From Trileptium ribeirensis (lineage: Eukaryota > Nematoda > Enoplea > Enoplida > Thoracostomopsidae), in assembly GCA_030248225.1 (NCBI GenBank), contig JASANE010007090.1, positions 1 through 64,000 on the forward strand: a DNA stretch of 64,000 nucleotides, in the 5' to 3' direction. The notes under the pieces are model-generated. The model worked only from the letters and a program-made list of their open reading frames with translations, ran no database searches and was not told the DNA's origin. The number at the start of each line of letters is the position of its first letter. Positions within the stretch are counted from its first letter, which is position 1. A program made the translations under genes and the position numbers. Below are positions 57,536 to 64,000 of the stretch, piece by piece.

Positions 57536-58115
57536 CTAGTATCTCGCACGCGAGGTTGAAATGGAGCAAACATGGTTTCATTTTTTAGTTATTTTGTGTA
57601 ATCACCTGTAACAAGCTGTGTTTTCTGTATACTACCCTAAAACCTCTAGAACCTCGAATCCATTAAAAATCTAAAACTTCGCCGACCCTAAACCCGTCGA
57701 AAACATGACAACGCATAAAATTGTGCTTGGTTCTAGATAGCCAAAATATTGTATGCAACGTACCAAAAGCCTATTTAGGTGATTCTTCACGCCCGATATT
57801 CAATACATAACCCAACTACAGAACACAGACTGTATTATAAAAATTGGAGTTATTGAACCTTCTAAACCCATTAAAATCATTGAAAGTGCATAAAATATTC
57901 GTGCTGGTCTACATATAACCAAACCATTTTATTCAGCGTATCCAAACACTCTATATGGACTATGTTTGATGCCATGCTCCAAACTACTGAAGTCTATATT
58001 CTACAAACCACGTTTATTGGCCTCGACTCATTGAAAACCCATGAAATGGCATTAATATGCACACTGGCTTTTAGATAACCAAATCATCATATTCAGCCCT
58101 CAGAAAAATATATTA
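57536..58115 (-). mobile_element. Family E, reverse copy with three tandem units
   Basis: CTAG at 57536-57539, then the perfect hairpin CTCGCACGCGAG and GAAATGGAGCAAACATGGTT. Units follow, marked by TAGATAGCCAAAATATTGTA (57735), ATAACCAAACCATTTTATTC (57914) and TAGATAACCAAATCATCATA (58073). The far end is truncated. Confidence 0.65.
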
Positions 58116-58330
58116 TGGCTGGGCTCTCCAAATCCTGGGTGCTGGCATTTTCAAATGTCCTATAGCAAAAGCCGAGTGCCGCCGGTTCGTGCCCCTGGAA
58201 AAATTTTTTTGGTTCCCCGGTTCACCGCCTCTTGTCAAATTTTTTGTTTCCAATCGGTCTAATGTACATAAAATTTGTACTGATATTCCTTCCTGAAGCA
58301 AAAAATTTCGGAAATTTTGTCAAAATTTGT

Positions 58331-59247
58331 CAGAACGTAGTGGAGATTGTGTGTTGCAGGGTTGAAATTTTTTAAATTCCGTCTCTCTGTGTGTGATTGG
58401 ACATAAATCGGGAATGACTTAACCGATTTTCATGATCTTGGGCTTATTCGAACCGGGCATAGTCGATTTACCGTGCGCAATCCCGAGCGTTTTGTGATTT
58501 GGGGTCTGATTCCGTGGTCAGGGGTCAAAATGTGGTTTTTTGCCACATTTTAGTACCCTTCACAGAAGCAAGGTTATTTTCATCTTAACTTTCGAATTTT
58601 TTACTCGTGATGGTTTTATATCATAGTAAAATGACAAATGCCGATGTGTTTTTTTTTGTTTTTCGATTAAGGCTCCGGTTCTGGATTTATGGGGTTTGAG
58701 GTATGGTGGGTGGTATGGCGCCACAATGGTTCCTCGACCCATAATTTGAAAATTTGTTCAGACGTCTTGGACGGCTGATGAGTTTTACCTGGGGGTTTCC
58801 GGGCATAGGAAACTAATTGCCGGTGCTAGTTTTGCTCTGTGGCCCATGGTTTAATGGATACGTGGGTACGGCGCCCTAAGGTTTGGGGTCAGGTCACAAT
58901 GAGGGTTTTCACCCCTTTTTGTTATCCTTCACGGAAGCAAGGTTATTTTTATCTTAACTTTCGTATTTTTTCCGCTGCTTCGTTTTATTTCATAGTATAA
59001 ATGCCGATGCCTCTTTTTTGTTTTGTTGCGGTTCGTGGGGTTTGATGTATGGCACCCAGTGGTTCCTCGACCCAAAATTCCGAAAATTTGTTCTGACTTC
59101 CTGGGCGGCTGAAAAGCTTTACTTGGTGGTTTTCGGGCATGGCAAACTCATTCCTGGTGTTGATTTTGCTCTGCGATCGATGGTTCTATTGGTACGGGGG
59201 TATGGCGCCGCCATGGTTCATCGACAAATTCCTAATTTTACTCGTTG
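58331..59247 (+). mobile_element. Family A, copy 5, two internal units, right end missing
   Basis: CAGAACGTAGTGGAGATTG after T. Internal units start at CCCTTCACAGAAGCAAGG (58556) and CCTTCACGGAAGCAAGG (58926), 369 bp apart. The match stops near ATTCCTAATTTTACT (59245), before the hairpin and CTAG end. Confidence 0.83.
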
Positions 59248-59249
59248 CT

Positions 59250-60269
59250 GTTAATTAAAGGCAATACGAAGGTAGTAATACTTAGATCCAAGGCAATATG
59301 ATACCTAAATAACCCGGTTTAATACTTTTAAATCATTCACAGCTTCACCTTAAACGAAGTCGGGCAATTTAGCGCAAAAATAAAGCCGATAACAGTAATA
59401 GTCTAGTAATAGGGAACTTCGTTTTGCCTACCCTAGAGCATACGTAACCGCTGTAATAACGCATTATAAGCGTTAGATAGGGTTTCACTAGCTCTACAAA
59501 ATAACCCATATATAATTACTGTTTTTAATGTGTAATTCATCTGTTGATTATTAATTCAGGTTATTTAAGCGATGATGTGACTCGAAATATAGTGCTACAC
59601 GCGTTTTTATACAGTTAAAATTATAGCGCTACACAGTATTTTTATCTTTATCGTGGTCATCGTAATGATGATTATAGTCCATATCAGTTTTACACAGTTT
59701 CGACATCATCATACCTGATAGTAACGCGACCACTGTCTCACTCACAAAGTGGGACGGTTCACCGGCATTGCCCTTCTGCACCGATTTGATTGCTCGACTG
59801 ACTTATTCTGTTGTTAACTGACACAACGCTTCTTGCGTTCGTTCCATTCCGTCCATCTGAAATTGGCGTCCGATGCTCAGCAGTTCAACCGAGACTTATC
59901 GCCAGCGTTTCCTTTTGTGTAGCATCGGTGTCTCACAACACATGTTCTAGTCACGTCCCGTCTGTCTTTATTCATCTGCATTGCAACTCTAAACATTTTG
60001 CTTCTGTCTCCACTTCTTGTTGTTTTAGCCTCTATTTTCGTATGGTTTTCACTTCTCGCTAACGTCCCGATTTTCATGTCCATGTACAGTAGCCGCTGGT
60101 TTGGTAAAATGCCTCTCCAGGAATCACCGTGCAATCGTTAGCACCCCGAAATGTGCTAGACCTGAGAAAATGGTCTTAGGTCGCTGAGAAGCCGCTTTTA
60201 TCGTGGTACAGACGCAAAATTGAGTGTTGCAAAGAAGTATATTTATGTATGTTTCATTTAATGTTTCAG
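59250..60269 (+). other. Unassigned part of WDFY3 intron 17
   Basis: No repeat recognised. An open frame on each strand at about 59811-60134 has no family resemblance and no splice support. Confidence 0.45.
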
Positions 60270-60359
60270 AGATTTCCCTGAGAACATTCCTGAATCCTTG
60301 ATTTATGCGAGTTGTATAATACGTCTCCTGTACGATATGTCTCTTGATAACTTTGAAAA
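60270..60359 (+). CDS. WDFY3: WDFY3 exon 18
   Basis: Acceptor GTTTCAG ends at 60269; donor GTTAGT at 60360; phase 2 to 2. The split codons give I at the start and K at the end. It encodes DFPENIPESLIYASCIIRLL then YDMSLDNFE, parallel to human ISIESVSPTLRHCSKLFIYLYKVATDSFDS. Identity is low, but residue spacing and phase fit both neighbours. Confidence 0.85.
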
Positions 60360-60619
60360 GTTAGTTTTCTCCTATTCTTCGCATATAATAGTTTCTGTTG
60401 TGTACTAACTAGCATAAACAGTGTCATTGTTAAGAATTATAACTAAATTACGTTTCGTTGTATTTAGGAAGCAAGTTTTACAATTTCTTGCATTGAGCTG
60501 TGGAGTTTGTAAAATGTATTAGGTTTTGACAGATAAGCATCATGTGTACAACTATATACCCGAAGAGCTTACAAATTTACAGCCTATATACCAGATGTAT
60601 GTCTATTAAATAAGTAGTT

Positions 60620-60700
60620 CTGGCCTGTCCACTAGACCAAAATTTTACCTGGGGGCTTTGATCTGGGGGACTCAGTCCAATGTGGGATAATCGGAACTAC
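60620..60700 (+). repeat. Worn family C left end
   Basis: CTGGCCTGTCCACTAGACC followed by AAAATTTTACCTGGGGG. Only the terminus resembles family C; the rest belongs to an unidentified G-rich fragment type. It lies in intron 18. Confidence 0.4.
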
Positions 60701-61006
60701 GTGTTGAATGTCCTCCAGGTTAACTGGCGAGAAACCGCTTCACACAGGTTAACGATGGGCACTGTAATTGAATGCTATCGCGTTTTTCATGTATTTAGAA
60801 CTTGTTAAATACTCTCGCTCTGTGGAAAGGACAGTAGTTATGGTGAGTCAGACCAGTATTCAAACGCCATCCGTCACAATGCTTTGTTTCAGGTTAAACA
60901 AAATTTATAATTTAGGGATCGATTGCAGTTTTGCTACTTCCTAACTTTGTATAAGATTTTGTATCATTGCCTTGGGTAATGTGCCATGTCATATTTGTAA
61001 TTTTAG

Positions 61007-61268
61007 ACCGGCTGTAATATCAAAATCGAAAACAACAAACAGCGAAACGCCAACAGGTACTAGTCGAGGAGTACCCACAGTGCCTAGTAGCGGGTACCAT
61101 CCTCAACAGTTATCTAATCGGTCATCTTCATCGCCAGAACTCCGATCTCCGTTTATAAATGGGTCGAACCTAGTCGCTCCAGCACCAGCAGAAACTATAA
61201 TTGTTCATCCCGGAGCTGTGACATCGATGCTGCGTTTATTGCCATCTATTTCTTGCGAAAATTCTATG
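61007..61268 (+). CDS. WDFY3: WDFY3 exon 19 (last exon recognised in the window)
   Basis: Acceptor ATTTTAG ends at 61006; donor GTATGT at 61269; phase 2 to 0. It starts with a long S/T/P/N-rich, probably disordered, linker, as human does at this point, then reaches APAETIIVHPGAVTSMLRLL and PSISCENSM, matching human SSDAVIIHPGAMLAMLDLLASVG. The continuation of the gene lies to the right of the window. Confidence 0.93.
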
Positions 61269-61769
61269 GTATGTTCATTGACAGCGCGTGAGTATTAACA
61301 TTAGGTGCGTTCAGTATGTAGTTTTGTGGAAATCACGAACATGGAAAGGTTCTCGTGCACAATAATTTTACGATTGGTAGTGCTAGTTTAATGAGCGCGA
61401 ATAGATTCCGTGACGTACCGACACAATTAGAATACACGCACATTTTTCCATACACGCGTTTGTTTTTTTTTTGATCAAATGACATACAGAATCGGCGTTC
61501 TCGATGTATCAGTGTAATAAATGTGCGATCAAGAAACACAATGTACATTTGCGTTGCAGTGGCTATGCCAATTCGTAAAGTAGTGCCCGGAGATCATGTT
61601 ACCGTTCGTGGTTAGGAAACGAACTGCGGGTGGGGGACTGCGTATTCCTGTATTTAGAGTTATTAGAACGGGGGACCAGCTGGGTCTGGCTGTGTCTTTT
61701 CTGATCAGTGTACTGGATGCTTCGTGCAGAGATCATGTTAGAATAAATCATATATTAAGAACAGGAATC

Positions 61770-62750
61770 GGATGTGGAATAATTGGTTAGATACACAACG
61801 CAAGAAAGTACATAAGGCCTTTGATAATGCCAGACGCTTTCAGACTGCGAGAGAATAGGATAGATTTAGAGTGCATTAGCGTACTTGCAAGCGAATGATT
61901 CATGATTCAAACAGAGTGTGCTGGAGAAGATTTGTGATAAGGTTAATAGCATGGCCTAGAACTCTTATGCAAATATGCAATGATACTTGAGATGAGGCTT
62001 CCAGCGAAACTGGTTAGAGTTATCACTGTAGATGGACGGCACACTGCTGATGATTATGGGGCGCTTATCACGATGCTGTCTACCCATCTTCCATCGTCGG
62101 TCCCCGTTCATTAAATACCTCTATCTAGAGGAACACAGATATACAGGATCTGAAAAAGAACGGATTTGATTGAGATAGTCAACTTGATGACTATAGACAA
62201 AATGAAATCTGCGATCAGTTCCTTTCAAAGTTTAAAATCGTCAGGGGTTGATGGCGTATACTGGCCTGTGCACAGTGTGGGGATGGGAAAGGCTCTAAAT
62301 AAATTGGTGGTATTGTTCTGAAATGTTCTTGAATGCCATAAGAAGTTAAATAGATTAGATTTTGAGAATATGGTTTGGTTGTCCTGGACTAGAATGTGTC
62401 TGTGAATGGAAGAGGCCAATTTGAGGTGTGCGTAAGTCTTGGCTAAGACGATTATTCGAGATGACAGTAATATACCAGTTATTCGAAATCAATTTTCTGG
62501 AAACGCCCGTCGTTGGAAAACGGAATGGCTATCATTTATTAAAGAAATGGCGCAAATTCGAGAAGTTTTCAAGTTCAACATTAGTCAAATGGTCAGTCCA
62601 ATAGTGTGAAACGTGCTGAATGGACTTCTGCTGGCTGGCTGGGTTGTCCTGGGTTAAGGGACACTCAGGTATTAGTGGTAATAAAATTGCAGATAGCTTT
62701 ACAAAGAATGGGGCTTTGTTGAACTGTATTGAAGGTATGTTCCTTACAAT
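61770..62750 (+). pseudogene. I/Jockey-type LINE ORF2 remains
   Basis: Three pieces in order on the + strand fit a LINE ORF2: a linker with TQRKKVHKAFDNARRFQTAR (61792-61855) and VCWRRF (near 61920); an RT N-terminal piece KMKSAISSFQSLKSSGVDGV (62201-62260, like the KSPGPDGI motif); and an RNase H piece KGHSGISGNKIADSFTKNGA (62656-62715, like GHSGI.GNE.AD..AK.GA). Frames are broken throughout and most of the RT domain is missing. A family C-like end (CTGGCCTGTGCACAG) interrupts it at 62261. Confidence 0.7.
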
Positions 62751-62754
62751 TAAT

Positions 62755-63660
62755 CTAGCAGGCATTGCGCAAACATCACGTCCCTGAAGCCTACGTCGAC
62801 TGGGTGAAGCTTCTATACAGGGGCGTCAACAGCACTGTGCGATGTCCAGCAGGAGTGTCTGGGCCGTTTAAAATCAAAGTCGGTGTCCACCAGGGTTCGG
62901 CCCTCTCGCCACTGCTGTTCATCCTGTGCATGAATACTGTGACTGCTGACATCCAAACAGCACTTCTATGGATGTTACTATACGCCGATGATGTCTTACT
63001 GGCGGATAAGGATCGGCGCCAGCTTCAGAAAACATGCAATGTTGGAAACATCGGCTGGCGAACAACGGATTGAGACTCAACATCAAGAAAACAGAGTACA
63101 TGGAAGGTGGCTCCCCCCTTAGACGGACGGCAGCATCACAATCAATGATACCGACCTGACGAAGACACAAAGCTTCAAGTACCTCGGATCCCTTATCACC
63201 AATGATGGCGACCTCACTCTTGAGGTTCGTGCGATGACTACAGCACCTGCGCTAAATGGCGGCAAGTAACCGGTGCGACCGCCGCATGCCACAGCGCCTA
63301 TAGGCGAAAGTTTATAAATGCGTCAAAAGACCCGTTGCTCTATGCGGATCGGAATGCTGGCCAGCAACGGCAAGAGCTGAGTATGACCTTCATGCAATGA
63401 AAATGCATAAGCTGCGATGGTGCTTGGGAATAACAAAATGGGATCATGCCAGGAATGACGATGTTCGCAGACGCATGGAGATAACACCTATAGTAAGGAA
63501 GATGCAAGAATCGAGACTGCGGTGGTACGGACACGTCATTCGCAGGGAAGAAGCTTCAGTAGCATCGTTCATACTAGACCCACAAGGCCGTCGGCCTCGT
63601 GAAACCCGAAGAAAAGATGGATGGATCGACTGAACGAAGACATGAGGATTGTAGGTACAA
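62755..63660 (+). pseudogene. RTE-type LINE, 3' part of the reverse transcriptase, broken
   Basis: LRKHHVPEAYVDWVKLLYRG, KIKVGVHQGSALSPLLFILC and the catalytic YADDVLLADKD lie in one frame (62765-63073). After frame breaks, the C-terminal RTE signature follows: HKLRWCLGITKWDHARNDDV, RRRMEITPIVRKMQESRLRW and YGHVIRREEAS...GRRPRE. The order and motifs are those of RTE elements common in nematodes and other invertebrates. It joins the I/Jockey-type remains directly on its left. Confidence 0.9.
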
Positions 63661-64000
63661 TCCCGAACGCAGGGTGCCCAGCACCTGGGAAAACCTGGGA
63701 TGGCAAAATTGACCTTGGAAAACCTAGGAAATTTAGTGGCGTAGTTATATAAGGACAACAACGTGGGAATTTTATGGGAAGTATGTAGACATTTGCCAAA
63801 TGAGATACCCAACCTAACACGCCCCATCGGATCATAGCTGCCGCTATGTCTTCTACTAAATATGCATGTAGAAATTTGGCAAATCAAGACACTAAATATG
63901 CGCCATATTGCATTTAACGGTATGCATATAACTTACAACCTTGGTTTCATTGCAGCGTTCTATTTCCAGTTGTATGCAAATAGATCGTCTATTATAAGTA

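Larger units (their letters stand above)
5791..61268 (+). other. WDFY3: Gene span: N-terminal part of a WDFY3/ALFY (blue cheese) ortholog
   Basis: Nineteen exons on the + strand translate into a continuous product of 997 residues that follows human WDFY3 from near its N-terminus to its IIHPGAM segment, in order and without a missing block. Every intron listed starts GT and ends AG, and incoming and outgoing phases agree at all 18 junctions (exon lengths 375, 124, 125, 288, 112, 81, 187, 164, 56, 147, 98, 173, 108, 194, 139, 101, 167, 90, 262). The family is a PI3P-binding scaffold that links ubiquitinated aggregates and p62 to the autophagy machinery. The region here is the long armadillo-like N-terminal part; the BEACH, WD40 and FYVE domains are outside the window. 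No frameshift or stop was found, so the gene looks functional. Transcription start and 5' UTR are not identified. Confidence 0.93.

Noticed and set aside
57590..57700. CCCTAAAACC-like motifs suggesting interstitial telomere repeats
   Set aside because: The motifs are irregular and belong to the family E unit (TAAACCCATTGAAAAC); there is no run of a telomeric hexamer or heptamer.
59811..60134. Overlapping open frames on both strands in intron 17
   Set aside because: Neither resembles a known family, and there is no splice or homology support. The stretch is slightly GC-richer than its surroundings, so longer open frames are expected by chance.
63956..64000. Possible next WDFY3 exon after TTGCAG (63955) or TTCCAG (63969)
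   Set aside because: From the first acceptor the phase 0 frame reaches a stop within 14 codons. From the second the ten residues to the window edge (LYANRSSIIS) are too few to match the family.

Overview
This is a stretch of an animal (metazoan, invertebrate-like) nuclear genome, AT-rich, with spliceosomal introns and many transposable elements. No species can be named safely. The main content is one large protein-coding gene on the + strand. I recognise it as the ortholog of WDFY3/ALFY (Drosophila blue cheese), a very large BEACH-WD40-FYVE scaffold of selective autophagy. Nineteen coding exons between 5791 and 61268 follow the N-terminal part of human WDFY3 in order. All have GT-AG introns, and the phases are compatible throughout: the summed length is 2,991 nt, or 997 codons, with no internal stop. 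The BEACH, WD40 and FYVE domains lie beyond the right edge.

Layout. 1-5790: upstream of the first recognised coding exon, holding a broken piggyBac-type transposase (107-2005, minus), a tRNA-like patch, a 253-bp tandem duplication and a decayed ~170-bp tandem repeat. 5791-61268: exons 1-19 in introns of 0.7-5.5 kb. 61269-64000: part of the next intron, filled by remains of an I/Jockey-type LINE and an RTE-type LINE; the following exon is not confidently visible.

The introns are an archive of repeats. Four families (called A, B, E and I here) share one architecture: subterminal inverted repeats, internal tandem repeats of about 145-190 bp or twice that, a short 3' hairpin, and a CTAG-like end between T residues. 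This is the architecture of Helentron-associated (HINE/DINE-like) elements. Other families are a hAT-like non-autonomous element (D, two copies with perfect 8-bp target duplications), a TIR element rich in G/C runs (C, at least seven copies, one nested in family A with a 6-bp target duplication), a 1.9-kb TIR element at 34351-36279, a mariner/Tc1-type transposon with a duplicated 5' end, and a CR1-like LINE fragment.

Most interesting points: two candidate unannotated exons of the WDFY3 gene (33123-33182 and 56274-56455), both phase-compatible and faintly resembling the neighbouring canonical exon; the shared ~175-bp internal repeat period across otherwise different repeat families; and three Helentron-like elements whose ends lie only about 6-15 bp downstream of an exon's 5' splice site.
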